In this document: positions 1 to 6,412 of the stretch, piece after piece | Layout: each line of letters begins with the position of its first letter | Position numbering within the stretch: the stretch's first letter is position 1 | Origin: Spirochaetales bacterium | GTDB lineage: Bacteria; Spirochaetota; Spirochaetia; DSM-27196; SLAA01 | Direction of reading: 5' to 3' | DNA length: 20,363 nt | NCBI GenBank assembly: GCA_007126415.1 | Contig: SLBH01000097.1 | Coordinates: forward strand, 1-20,363 | Made by a program: the position numbers and the translations under genes | The notes under the pieces: generated by a model | Database searches by the model: none | What the model saw: only the letters and a program-made list of their open reading frames with translations | What the model was told of the DNA's origin: nothing

Positions 1-1058
1 CCGATCTGCGCGGCACCGTCTTTCCCCATGCCGGTCATGATCACCGCCATCGCATGGTTGCCGTAGGCGTGAGCGATCGACTCGAACAACACGTCGACCG
101 AAGGTCGATGACCGTTGCACGGGGGCCCGTCGTCTATGCGCACAACGTTTGCAAGTCGCCGCCGCTCAACGAGCATGTGGCGATTTCCCGGCGCGATCAT
201 AACGCGCCCCGCCTTGAGAAGATCGCCGTCCGCCGCCTCGCGTACCTCGAGCGGACAAACGCGGTCGAGACTCTTGGCGAACTCGGCCGTGAATCCTTCC
301 GGCATGTGCTGGACGATCACGATCGGCAGCCCGATCTCGGCATCGATCTCTGCCATGATGCGACGCAGCGCGTTCGGCCCGCCGGTTGAGATGCCGATCG
401 CGATCAGCTCCAGTGCGGTCGGCTCGGTTTTCGGCACGATGCGTTCTGTGGTGATCCGCGGTGTGGTCGCGACCGAGGCCTCGACGGCGTCGCGCTGAAA
501 CTGTCGATCGGGCGCGGGCGTTGTGGTCGGGGCGTCGGCCGCAGAGGCTGCTCCCGACGCCGCTGCTTCGGCGGCGTCGGATGCCGGACCGTCGCCGGCT
601 GGGGCCGCTTCGGCCGGCGGGGACGGCTCGTCGGTGCGCTTGCGGCGATACGCGCCGCCGTAGGAGCGTACTTGTGCTATAAGCTGCCCGCCGACAGACT
701 GGATGTCCTCCGAGATCGCTCCGGAAGGCTTGAGGATAAAGTCGCTCGCTCCGAGGCTGAGCGCCTCCATAGTGACCTTCGCGCCCTTCGTCACCACCGA
801 GGACAACACGATAACCGGAATCTCGAGACCGCGACTGCGCCGCTCGCCGAGGAACTCGAGGCCGTTCATCTCCGGCATCTCGATATCGAGCACCACACAA
901 TCGGGCTTCATGCGCTCGATCTTCTGTAGCGCAAACTTCCCGTTCATGGCGGTGCCGCAGACCGTGATGTCGGACGCGGACTCCAGGATTCGCGAGACGA
1001 GGTTGCGCATCAGGGCCGAGTCGTCGACTACCAGGACCGAAAGCGGACGCGAGCTCAC
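1..1058 (-). CDS. cheB: Chemotaxis response regulator protein-glutamate methylesterase CheB (3' end cut by window edge)
   Basis: CheB removes methyl groups from (and deamidates) methyl-accepting chemotaxis receptors in the cytoplasm and opposes CheR. I translated 352 residues from a GTG at 1058. The receiver domain (about 6-130) has the acidic pair D12/D13, the phospho-acceptor D58 in LDIEMP, and K110 in ILKPSG. An Ala/Pro/Thr-rich linker of roughly 70 residues (about 140-212) follows, then the methylesterase domain with the catalytic triad S224 (ISTGGP), H251 (QHMPEGF) and D347 (MTGMGKDG). The window ends just after D347, so only the last short part is missing. The GTG start overlaps the cheR stop in a GTGA junction and has a GGGAGGAA ribosome site 4 bases upstream, implying translational coupling. 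Frame and motifs make the identification firm; the exact C-terminus is unseen. Confidence 0.96.
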   Translation of the reverse strand, partial: MSSRPLSVLVVDDSALMRNLVSRILESASDITVCGTAMNGKFALQKIERMKPDCVVLDIEMPEMNGLEFLGERRSRGLEIPVIVLSSVVTKGAKVTMEALSLGASDFILKPSGAISEDIQSVGGQLIAQVRSYGGAYRRKRTDEPSPPAEAAPAGDGPASDAAEAAASGAASAADAPTTTPAPDRQFQRDAVEASVATTPRITTERIVPKTEPTALELIAIGISTGGPNALRRIMAEIDAEIGLPIVIVQHMPEGFTAEFAKSLDRVCPLEVREAADGDLLKAGRVMIAPGNRHMLVERRRLANVVRIDDGPPCNGHRPSVDVLFESIAHAYGNHAMAVIMTGMGKDGAAQI

Positions 1059-1891
1059 GTTGTTCCTCCCGCGGACGATGTCGTTTTTCGATAGAGACAG
1101 GCCCAGTCGGTCTTTAGGAACTCAAAGCCCGTGTTCATTCCGAACAATGACTCGGAATGCCCGATGAACAAGAACGAATACGGCCCCATAACGTCCCAGA
1201 AGCGATTGACGCTCGCCTTTTGGGCTGCTTCATCGAAGTAGATCAGCACATTGCGGCAAAACACCACGTCGAGATTGCGGAGTCCGCTGTCGTGCTTGAG
1301 ATTGTGATAATCGAAGGTCACGAGCTCGCGGATTTCTTCGGTGATGCGGTAACCGCTTTCATGACGAGTGAAGTACTTCTTAAGATATTTTTCGGGTACG
1401 TTGCCCACTCGGCTCTCGGGGTAGTATCCTTCACGCCCTACCATGAGCGATTTCAGGCTGATATCGGAGCCGACTACCGAGATCTTGAACTCCGGCGGAA
1501 GATTTTCTTTCATGACCATCGCGACGGTGTAGGGCTCCTCACCGCTCGAGCACCCGGCGCTCCAGACGCGGATCGTTCGATCGCCCGCGCGCTTGCTTGC
1601 CACCAGCTCCGGCAGCACGTAATACTCGAACGCCTCCATGTGAGCAGCGTTTCGAAAAAAACGGGTAAGATTCGTCGTGATCGAGTCCAGAAACGCGCGC
1701 ATCTCGTCTTTATCGCGGATGATGCAGCGGTGATACTCGTCTAGACTCGATATTTTGAGAGTGCGGAGCCTCTCTTTCAGGCGACTCTCGAGAATCGAGC
1801 GGTTGGCAACCGTGAAGTTGATACCGCTCTCTTGATAAATGGTGTCGCGAAACTTCGCAAACTCTGTGTCGTTTAAAAAATCTGATGACAT
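1055..1891 (-). CDS. cheR: Chemotaxis protein methyltransferase CheR
   Basis: CheR transfers methyl groups from S-adenosylmethionine to glutamates of chemoreceptors. The protein has 278 residues, the usual CheR length. The N-terminal helical domain (about 1-80) ends in TNLTRFFR, a family hallmark. The SAM-binding fold follows, with WSAGCSSGEEPYT (the glycine-rich SAM loop, about residue 109), the FCRNVLIYF strand and GHSES near the C-terminus. No extra domains are fused. The gene is first in a cheR-cheB operon: its TGA overlaps the cheB GTG. A sigma70-like promoter lies at 1937-1965 and a 25-base hairpin lies between it and the ATG. No good ribosome site precedes the ATG, so initiation may depend on leader structure (inference). 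Confidence 0.97.
   Translation of the reverse strand: MSSDFLNDTEFAKFRDTIYQESGINFTVANRSILESRLKERLRTLKISSLDEYHRCIIRDKDEMRAFLDSITTNLTRFFRNAAHMEAFEYYVLPELVASKRAGDRTIRVWSAGCSSGEEPYTVAMVMKENLPPEFKISVVGSDISLKSLMVGREGYYPESRVGNVPEKYLKKYFTRHESGYRITEEIRELVTFDYHNLKHDSGLRNLDVVFCRNVLIYFDEAAQKASVNRFWDVMGPYSFLFIGHSESLFGMNTGFEFLKTDWACLYRKTTSSAGGTT
1063..1070 (-). promoter_or_regulatory. Ribosome binding site fixing the cheB GTG start
   Basis: On the minus strand GGGAGGAA sits 4 bases before the GTG at 1058, inside the 3' end of cheR. It is one of the strongest Shine-Dalgarno matches in the window and supports the GTG start of cheB despite the lack of a nearby ATG. Confidence 0.8.
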
Positions 1892-1902
1892 TTCGGTATG
1901 TT

Positions 1903-1927
1903 GAGCGGCCCGATTGCCCGGCCGCTC
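1903..1927 (-). promoter_or_regulatory. Perfect 8-bp stem hairpin in the cheR 5' leader
   Basis: GAGCGGCC and GGCCGCTC flank a 9-base loop, giving a perfect GC-rich stem. It ends 11 bases before the cheR ATG and starts close to the transcription start predicted from the promoter at 1937-1965. No T-run follows on either strand, so it is not a standard terminator. It may stabilise the 5' end of the mRNA or affect ribosome access; that role is inferred. Confidence 0.55.
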
Positions 1928-1936
1928 CGCGCTCGA

Positions 1937-1965
1937 AGTGTATTGTTTTCGGTATTCGCTGTCAA
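1937..1965 (-). promoter_or_regulatory. Sigma70-type promoter for cheR-cheB
   Basis: On the minus strand a perfect TTGACA (-35, 1960-1965) is followed after exactly 17 bases by TACACT (-10, 1937-1942, four of six matches). The predicted start is near 1930, giving a leader of about 40 bases that is mostly the hairpin at 1903-1927. Hexamers and spacing are read directly; activity is inferred. Confidence 0.7.
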
Positions 1966-1970
1966 GGTTG

Positions 1971-1989
1971 CGAAAATCCGTGATTTTCG
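1971..1989. promoter_or_regulatory. Perfect inverted repeat, operator-like, between divergent promoters
   Basis: CGAAAATC and GATTTTCG are exact reverse complements separated by CGT (19 bases). The site lies just upstream of the cheR -35 box and covers the -35 region expected for the TATAAT box at 2002-2007. A single bound dimer could therefore affect both divergent genes. The half-site does not match an operator I can name. A short hairpin with no protein partner is the alternative. Confidence 0.5.
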
Positions 1990-2001
1990 GCGAACTCGCG
2001 A

Positions 2002-2007
2002 TATAAT
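2002..2007 (+). promoter_or_regulatory. -10 box for the BFN-family gene
   Basis: A perfect TATAAT ends 9 bases before the ATG at 2017. A start 6-7 bases downstream of the box would leave a leader of only a few bases. No convincing -35 box lies 16-18 bases upstream; that position falls in the palindrome at 1971-1989, so an activator may be needed (inference). Confidence 0.55.
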
Positions 2008-2016
2008 GAACGGCAA

Positions 2017-2496
2017 ATGAACACTAGCTGGATACCCGTTACGCCGGCGGGCGTTGCCGCCGGCCCGGCTCACACCGATCCCGTTATCCTCCTTCGCGGT
2101 GCTTCGGATCAACGTGTGGTGGGTCTGCCGCTTGGTGCGGCCGAGGCCGGGTCAATCGTTTTGGCTCTCGAGGGCGCGGTAAGTAACGAGCCGCAAACGC
2201 ACGATCTCTTCGTCACGTTGTTCGACCTGCATGGGCTGGAGCCGCGTCATGTGATGATCTACTCCGCGCACGGCCGGGAGCGGCGCGCGCGTCTCAGCTA
2301 CAGCGACCGGCACGGCAATTATAGCCTGCGGCTGCGTCCGAGCGACGCGGTCGCGCTTGCGGTCCGCATGGGGGTGCCGATCTACCTGCATGTGGCGCTG
2401 TACAGATCGCAGCACGGTGCAACGCCGGAGCGCGTTGAAGGCGACGGCTACGCCTACCTGCCGCTCGATAGAGCCCAAACGACACGCGGCAATTGA
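2017..2496 (+). CDS. Bifunctional nuclease (BFN/DUF151) family protein
   Basis: This 159-residue protein resembles the BFN domain family (DUF151). The family has one compact domain; some members have reported DNase/RNase activity, while most are uncharacterised. Supporting segments are VILLRGASDQRVVGLPLG near residue 23, GSIVLALEG (about 46), THDLFVTLFD (about 62), and RLRPSDAVALAVRMGVPIYL (about 106), which parallels the family's conserved RPSDAIALA-type block. There is no signal peptide or membrane segment. The ATG lies 9 bases after a perfect TATAAT and no Shine-Dalgarno is visible, so the mRNA may be leaderless. Its stop codon lies inside the -35 box of the pyrG promoter, so it is transcriptionally adjacent to pyrG. 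The family call is fairly secure; the substrate is unknown. Confidence 0.82.
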   Translation: MNTSWIPVTPAGVAAGPAHTDPVILLRGASDQRVVGLPLGAAEAGSIVLALEGAVSNEPQTHDLFVTLFDLHGLEPRHVMIYSAHGRERRARLSYSDRHGNYSLRLRPSDAVALAVRMGVPIYLHVALYRSQHGATPERVEGDGYAYLPLDRAQTTRGN

Positions 2497-2521
2497 CAGG
2501 GGCGGTGCGGTTTACAATAAT
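2493..2521 (+). promoter_or_regulatory. Sigma70-type promoter for pyrG, overlapping the upstream stop codon
   Basis: A perfect TTGACA (2493-2498), a 17-base spacer and AATAAT (2516-2521, five of six matches) form one of the best promoters in the window. The TGA stop of the BFN gene (2494-2496) is part of the -35 hexamer. Only 8 bases separate the -10 box from the pyrG ATG at 2530, so transcription should begin at or within about 2 bases of the start codon. Confidence 0.75.
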
Positions 2522-2529
2522 CGGTGCAC

Positions 2530-4149
2530 ATGAAGAAGTACGTCTTTGTCAGTGGCGGCGTGTGTTCCAGTCTCGGAAAGGGCGTTGCAGCGGCCTCACT
2601 CGGCGCTTTGCTCGAGTGTCGCGGCTTCAATGTCCGTATGGTCAAGATAGATCCCTACATAAACGTTGATGCCGGCACAATGAGCCCGTATCAGCACGGC
2701 GAGGTCTACGTCACCGACGACGGCGCCGAGACCGATCTCGATCTGGGAAACTACGCGCGCTTCACCGCTTCGCCGTTGAGTCGGGCTAACTCGGTAACCA
2801 CCGGGCAGGTCTACCAAGAAGTGATACAGCGCGAGCGCGAAGGCCGCTATCTCGGCCGTACGGTGCAGGTTATTCCGCATATAACCGACCGCATCAAGCA
2901 GCGTATTCGCATGGTCGGCGATCAGCCGGAGGTCGACGTCACGATCGTCGAGATCGGCGGGACGGTCGGCGATATCGAGTCGGTGCCGTTTCTTGAGGCC
3001 GCGCGCCAGATGATTCACGAGATGGGGCACCGAAACGTGATCTCGGTTCACCTAACCTTGATCCCCGAGGTGGCCGGAGGCGAGCTCAAGACGAAGCCGA
3101 CGCAGCACTCGGTGAAGGAGCTGCTCGAGATCGGGATTCAGCCCGATGTGTTGCTTTGTCGCGCGCCGTACAAGCTCGAGGACGACCTACGGCGCAAAAT
3201 CGCGCTGTTCACCAACGTGGAGTACGATGCGGTGATCTCGGCTTACGATATCGAGTCGACGATCTACGAGATCCCGCTGATTTATCATCACCAAAAGCTC
3301 GACGAAATCGTGCTCCGCAAGCTCGACCTCGAGATTCCGAAAGCCGATCTCGCTGAGTGGCAACACGTCGCCTCGGTCTACCGCACGGCCGAGCGCACCG
3401 CGCGCATCGCCCTCGTCGGTAAGTACATCGACTTGAACGACTCGTATAAGTCGGTCGACGAGGCCTTGTTCCACGGCGGGATCGCGTCCGAGAGTAGAGT
3501 CGAGCTGGTGCGCATAGATTCCGAGCGCTTTGAGAAGGCCGAGGATCCGGGGGCTTTGTTGGCTGAGGTCGACGGCGTGCTGATCCCCGGAGGATTCGGC
3601 AGCCGCGGTATCAACGGGATGGTTCTTGCTGCGCACGCAGCGCGCACGCACGGGATTCCGTACCTCGGCATCTGTCTCGGAATGCAGGTCATGGTCTTGG
3701 AGTACGCGCGCTACGTTCTCGAATTAGAGGATGTCGACAGTACCGAGTTTGCGCCGGAATGCCGTAACCCGGTGATCAGCCTGCTCGAGGAGCAGATCGA
3801 TATCAAGAACTACGGTGGAACGATGCGTCTCGGGCTGAGCGAGTCGCGCGTTATAGAGGGGACCAGGCTGCATGAAGCGTACGGAAAAACGAGCATCCGT
3901 GAGCGACATCGGCATCGCTACGAAGTTTCGAACGCATACCGGTCTCGGTTGCAGGACGCCGGACTCATTGTCGCCGGCGTCACGCTCGACGAGGCCTTGG
4001 TGGAGGCGGTGCAATGGCCGGATCACCCTTGGGGCGTAGGCGTGCAGTACCATCCCGAGTTTATCTCGAAACCCACGCGCGCGCATCCCTTGTTTCGGGC
4101 GTTCGTCGGCGTGAGCCTACAACGCCGCGTGGGCGCAACCACGGGGTAG
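2530..4149 (+). CDS. pyrG: CTP synthase (glutamine-hydrolysing)
   Basis: CTP synthase converts UTP, ATP and glutamine to CTP, the last step of pyrimidine nucleotide synthesis. At 539 residues it has the normal family length. The N-terminal synthetase domain (about 1-265) opens with the ATP-binding VSGGVCSSLGKG loop and contains KIDPYINVDAGTMSPYQHGE and the GGTVGDIES segment. The C-terminal class I glutamine amidotransferase domain (about 290-530) has the nucleophile C382 in GICLGMQ and the catalytic H508 and E510 in YHPEF. I use the ATG at 2530 because proteins of this family begin with a short MKKY/F-type leader; a GTG two codons earlier is possible but would lie at or before the predicted transcription start. 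lptC follows closely on the same strand. Confidence 0.98.
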   Translation: MKKYVFVSGGVCSSLGKGVAAASLGALLECRGFNVRMVKIDPYINVDAGTMSPYQHGEVYVTDDGAETDLDLGNYARFTASPLSRANSVTTGQVYQEVIQREREGRYLGRTVQVIPHITDRIKQRIRMVGDQPEVDVTIVEIGGTVGDIESVPFLEAARQMIHEMGHRNVISVHLTLIPEVAGGELKTKPTQHSVKELLEIGIQPDVLLCRAPYKLEDDLRRKIALFTNVEYDAVISAYDIESTIYEIPLIYHHQKLDEIVLRKLDLEIPKADLAEWQHVASVYRTAERTARIALVGKYIDLNDSYKSVDEALFHGGIASESRVELVRIDSERFEKAEDPGALLAEVDGVLIPGGFGSRGINGMVLAAHAARTHGIPYLGICLGMQVMVLEYARYVLELEDVDSTEFAPECRNPVISLLEEQIDIKNYGGTMRLGLSESRVIEGTRLHEAYGKTSIRERHRHRYEVSNAYRSRLQDAGLIVAGVTLDEALVEAVQWPDHPWGVGVQYHPEFISKPTRAHPLFRAFVGVSLQRRVGATTG

Positions 4150-4184
4150 GCGCGCCTGGGCGGCTGCTCCGTCGCCCGGGGATC

Positions 4185-4760
4185 GTGTTGTGTCTCGTGC
4201 TCGTCTCGCTCGCTGTCTCGGCTGCGGCCGGCTGCAGCCTCGATTACGGCGACACCGAGTTCGACGAGGAGTTTGACGCCGAGTTGCCGGAGGCCGAGCT
4301 GACGGACGCGATTGTGACCGCGGTCCGCGAGGACGGTGAGATTAGGATCGTTGCCGAGCGGGTGCAGTATTTTCCTGCCAAACAGGAGCAACTCCTCCAA
4401 GACGTACGCTTTCAGGAGGTTTCGCGCGACGGAACTGTTGCAACCGAGGGAAGCGCGGGGCACGCACGGATCTTTACCGATTCCGACAACGTAGAGTTCT
4501 GGGATGATGTGCGCCTGTATTCTCACGAACAGGCGGCCTGGATCTACGCCGAGTTCCTGCAGTACGACCACGAGGCGCGCGTGGTGTTGGGCCGGCCGGA
4601 GGAGCGCGTCTCGATCGAGAAGGACGACGGGTCGGTGGTATCGGGGCTGGGGTTCAGCGCCGAGTTGGAGCTGCGAGATCTCTCGTTCAGCGCAGAGGTG
4701 CGCGGCACGATGGTATCGAGCGATGACGACGGCGGCGGAGGCACCGATGTGCGAGATTGA
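4185..4760 (+). CDS. lptC: LPS export ABC transporter periplasmic protein LptC-like, possible lipoprotein
   Basis: LptC links the LptB2FG inner-membrane transporter to the periplasmic LptA bridge in lipopolysaccharide export. From the GTG at 4185 the product is 191 residues, the usual LptC size. It has one N-terminal hydrophobic segment ending in SAAAGC, then a beta-rich periplasmic part with LptC-type spacing (VQYFP, an EGSAGHARIF block, VRLYSHEQAAWIYAEFLQY). The cysteine after SAAAG could be a lipobox, which would replace the usual membrane anchor with a lipid. Start choice is uncertain: GTG 4185 leaves no basic residues before the hydrophobic core, while a rarer CTG at 4164 (LLRRPG) or an ATG at 4014 inside pyrG would add arginines. 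Identity rests on size, topology and the position directly before lptA and lptB. The end overlaps lptA by 14 bases. Confidence 0.75.
   Translation: MLCLVLVSLAVSAAAGCSLDYGDTEFDEEFDAELPEAELTDAIVTAVREDGEIRIVAERVQYFPAKQEQLLQDVRFQEVSRDGTVATEGSAGHARIFTDSDNVEFWDDVRLYSHEQAAWIYAEFLQYDHEARVVLGRPEERVSIEKDDGSVVSGLGFSAELELRDLSFSAEVRGTMVSSDDDGGGGTDVRD
4737..4741 (+). promoter_or_regulatory. Ribosome binding site deciding the lptA start
   Basis: GGAGG lies 5 bases before the ATG at 4747, inside the 3' end of lptC. This selects ATG 4747 over the upstream in-frame ATG at 4504, which would run deep inside lptC. Confidence 0.75.
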
Positions 4761-5511
4761 CGCAGTTGTTCACGAGTCGACCGCCGGCGCGCGGTGTGCG
4801 CGTGCGCGAGGCTCGTGGCGTGCGCGAGCGGTGCTCTTGTGCCTGCTGCTCTGGCCGGCGCCGGCGTCCGGCGTGCTCGGGGCGGCCGAGCGTTTCGAGT
4901 TTTTCGGTGACCGCACAACCGTCACCCTAACCGAGGGCCGCGAGCGTACCGTGCTCGAGGGAAACGCCGGAATCCGCAGCGAAGATCTCGTGATCGAGGC
5001 CGAGCGCGTCGAGATCTACGGCTCGGAGTTTCGTTACGCCGTTGCGACCGGTAACGTCGAGCTCGTCGACACAAAGCGCGAGTTTACGCTCACCTCGGAA
5101 CAACTGCGCTACGATCGCGAGGCGGAGAATCTGCAGGCCGAAGGATCGGTTGTGCTCGAGGACGAACGGAACGCCATCACGGTGCGCGGAGGCTTCCTCG
5201 AGTACCGCAGCGACGAGGAGCTCATGGTGGTGCAGGCGGCGGTACGAATCTATGGTGAAGACCTCGAGACTCGATCGCAGCTCGCGCGATACCGCCGCGA
5301 CACCGAGGTGCTGGAGCTTTCGGGCGTGCCGGAGGTTCGCCGCGGGGTGGACGATTATCGCGCGATGCGGATCGTGATCGACCTGGACCGCGACGAGGTC
5401 ATGATGCACGGACGTGTCAGCGGAGCGATCGGATCCCGCGCGGAGGAAGATCCGGACGAGGAAGACGATCGTGCCGAGCCGGACGCCGCCGAGGGTGGGC
5501 CTCGTGAGTAG
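4747..5511 (+). CDS. lptA: LptA/OstA-like periplasmic LPS transport protein
   Basis: LptA forms the periplasmic bridge that carries lipopolysaccharide to the outer membrane. The 254-residue protein starts with a long basic n-region (about 1-28, rich in Arg) and a short hydrophobic core (VLLCLLLWPAPA), with likely signal cleavage near residue 46 (GVLGAA). The rest is made of repeating beta strands of OstA type: paired segments such as LEGNAGIRSEDLVIEAERVEIY, VATGNVELVD and LQAEGSVVLED give the typical alternation of 'sequence-that-is-altered' and 'mask' strands. The C-terminal 25 or so residues are very acidic. It overlaps lptC by 14 bases and lptB by 8. The family assignment is well supported by fold pattern and by lptB next door; whether the cargo is true LPS in this organism is not shown. 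Confidence 0.85.
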   Translation: MCEIDAVVHESTAGARCARARGSWRARAVLLCLLLWPAPASGVLGAAERFEFFGDRTTVTLTEGRERTVLEGNAGIRSEDLVIEAERVEIYGSEFRYAVATGNVELVDTKREFTLTSEQLRYDREAENLQAEGSVVLEDERNAITVRGGFLEYRSDEELMVVQAAVRIYGEDLETRSQLARYRRDTEVLELSGVPEVRRGVDDYRAMRIVIDLDRDEVMMHGRVSGAIGSRAEEDPDEEDDRAEPDAAEGGPRE

Positions 5512-6286
5512 GGAGCGAGGAGAGGGCGGGGTAGCTGCGAACGACCGGCCGGCGGCCGCCGCGAGCCGGCTGTCGGCCGAGAAACTCTGCAAGAGCTTCG
5601 GCAAGAAGCAGGTCGTCCGCGAGGTATCGTTCGCGATGACCTCCGGGGAGATCGTGGGATTTCTCGGGCCGAACGGCGCCGGAAAGACTACGGTGTTCTA
5701 CATGGTGGTAGGTTTCATTCGCCCCGACTCGGGTCGCGTGTTGCTCGACGGCCGAGATGTAACGCGCTTGCCGATGTACCGTCGTGCGCGCGCCGGCGTG
5801 TCGTACCTGCCGCAGGAAGCTTCGGCGTTTCGCAAGCTCACGGTCGAGGAGAACGTGCGCGCGGTACTCGAGATCCGCCGCGATCTCAGCTCCGGTGAGC
5901 GGCGCGCGCAGCTCGAAGAACTTCTCGAGGACCTCGGCATCGGCACAATTCGTCGACAGCCGGCCTACACGCTCTCCGGCGGGGAGCGTCGCCGGACCGA
6001 GATCGCGCGCGCGCTCGCGATCTCGCCTCGTTTTCTGCTCCTCGACGAGCCGTTCGCCGGCATCGATCCGATCGCGGTTTATGAGATCAAAACAATCGTG
6101 CGCGGGCTTGCCGAGCGCGGCATCGGCGTATTGCTCACCGACCATAACGTGCGCGACACGCTCGAGATAACGCACCGCTCCTACATCATCAATAACGGGA
6201 GCATCGTGGTCGAAGGCGGTCGCGACGAGGTGATGGAGAGCCCGATCGCGCGACAGGTCTACCTGGGAGAGGAGTTCCGCCTCTGA
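5504..6286 (+). CDS. lptB: LPS export ABC transporter ATP-binding protein LptB
   Basis: LptB is the cytoplasmic ATPase that powers LPS extraction by LptFG. The protein has 260 residues, slightly longer than the usual 240 because of an N-terminal extension of about 22 residues rich in Arg/Ala. Motifs in order are Walker A GPNGAGKTT (55-63), Q-loop YLPQEA, the signature LSGGERRRTEIARAL, Walker B FLLLDEPFAGIDP and the switch DHNVRDTL. The combination LSGGERRR with FAGIDP is typical of LptB rather than other ABC ATPases. I start at GTG 5504 because a GAGGGTGGG ribosome site lies just upstream; a GTG at 5414 would lie far inside lptA. The lptF and lptG permease genes are not in this window. Confidence 0.95.
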   Translation: MSRERGEGGVAANDRPAAAASRLSAEKLCKSFGKKQVVREVSFAMTSGEIVGFLGPNGAGKTTVFYMVVGFIRPDSGRVLLDGRDVTRLPMYRRARAGVSYLPQEASAFRKLTVEENVRAVLEIRRDLSSGERRAQLEELLEDLGIGTIRRQPAYTLSGGERRRTEIARALAISPRFLLLDEPFAGIDPIAVYEIKTIVRGLAERGIGVLLTDHNVRDTLEITHRSYIINNGSIVVEGGRDEVMESPIARQVYLGEEFRL

Positions 6287-6299
6287 TCCGGGCTCCGGT

Positions 6300-6319
6300 G
6301 GGAATCGGGCGGGGCGGGG
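6300..6319 (+). other. G-quadruplex-forming motif in the lptB-rpoN gap
   Basis: Four G-runs in 20 bases follow the pattern G3-N4-G3-N1-G4-N1-G4 on the coding strand, between the lptB stop and the rpoN promoter. This satisfies the standard G3+N1-7 quadruplex rule. If lptB transcripts read through, the RNA carries the same motif. Function is inferred; in a GC-rich genome such motifs can be incidental. Confidence 0.45.
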
Positions 6320-6359
6320 TTGCAGGAATACTCCCGGAAATACGCAAATACTTCCAACG

Positions 6360-6388
6360 TTGACAAAGCGCCTACCCTCGGCCAATAT
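6360..6388 (+). promoter_or_regulatory. Possible promoter for rpoN
   Basis: A perfect TTGACA occurs at 6360-6365. After 17 bases the hexamer is CAATAT (three of six matches); TATGTT fits better (four of six) but needs a 20-base spacer. The region is more AT-rich than its surroundings. A GAGGT at 6396-6400 could serve as ribosome site for the GTG at 6413. I treat this as a weak-to-moderate promoter, with read-through from lptB as the alternative. Confidence 0.4.
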
Positions 6389-6412
6389 GTTCGCAGAGGT
6401 CGAAAAGTAGGC

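Noticed and set aside
166..900. A 244-codon minus-strand frame
   Set aside because: It is out of frame with cheB, whose catalytic and phosphorylation motifs are clear in the neighbouring frame.
6307..6323. Sigma54 -24/-12-like promoter (GG ... TTGC) before rpoN
   Set aside because: The distance between the GG and GC elements is 9 or 12 bases, not the strict 10, and the TGGCAC part is absent.
6287..6412. Rho-independent terminator after lptB
   Set aside because: No stem followed by a T-run could be found; only the G-run motif is present.
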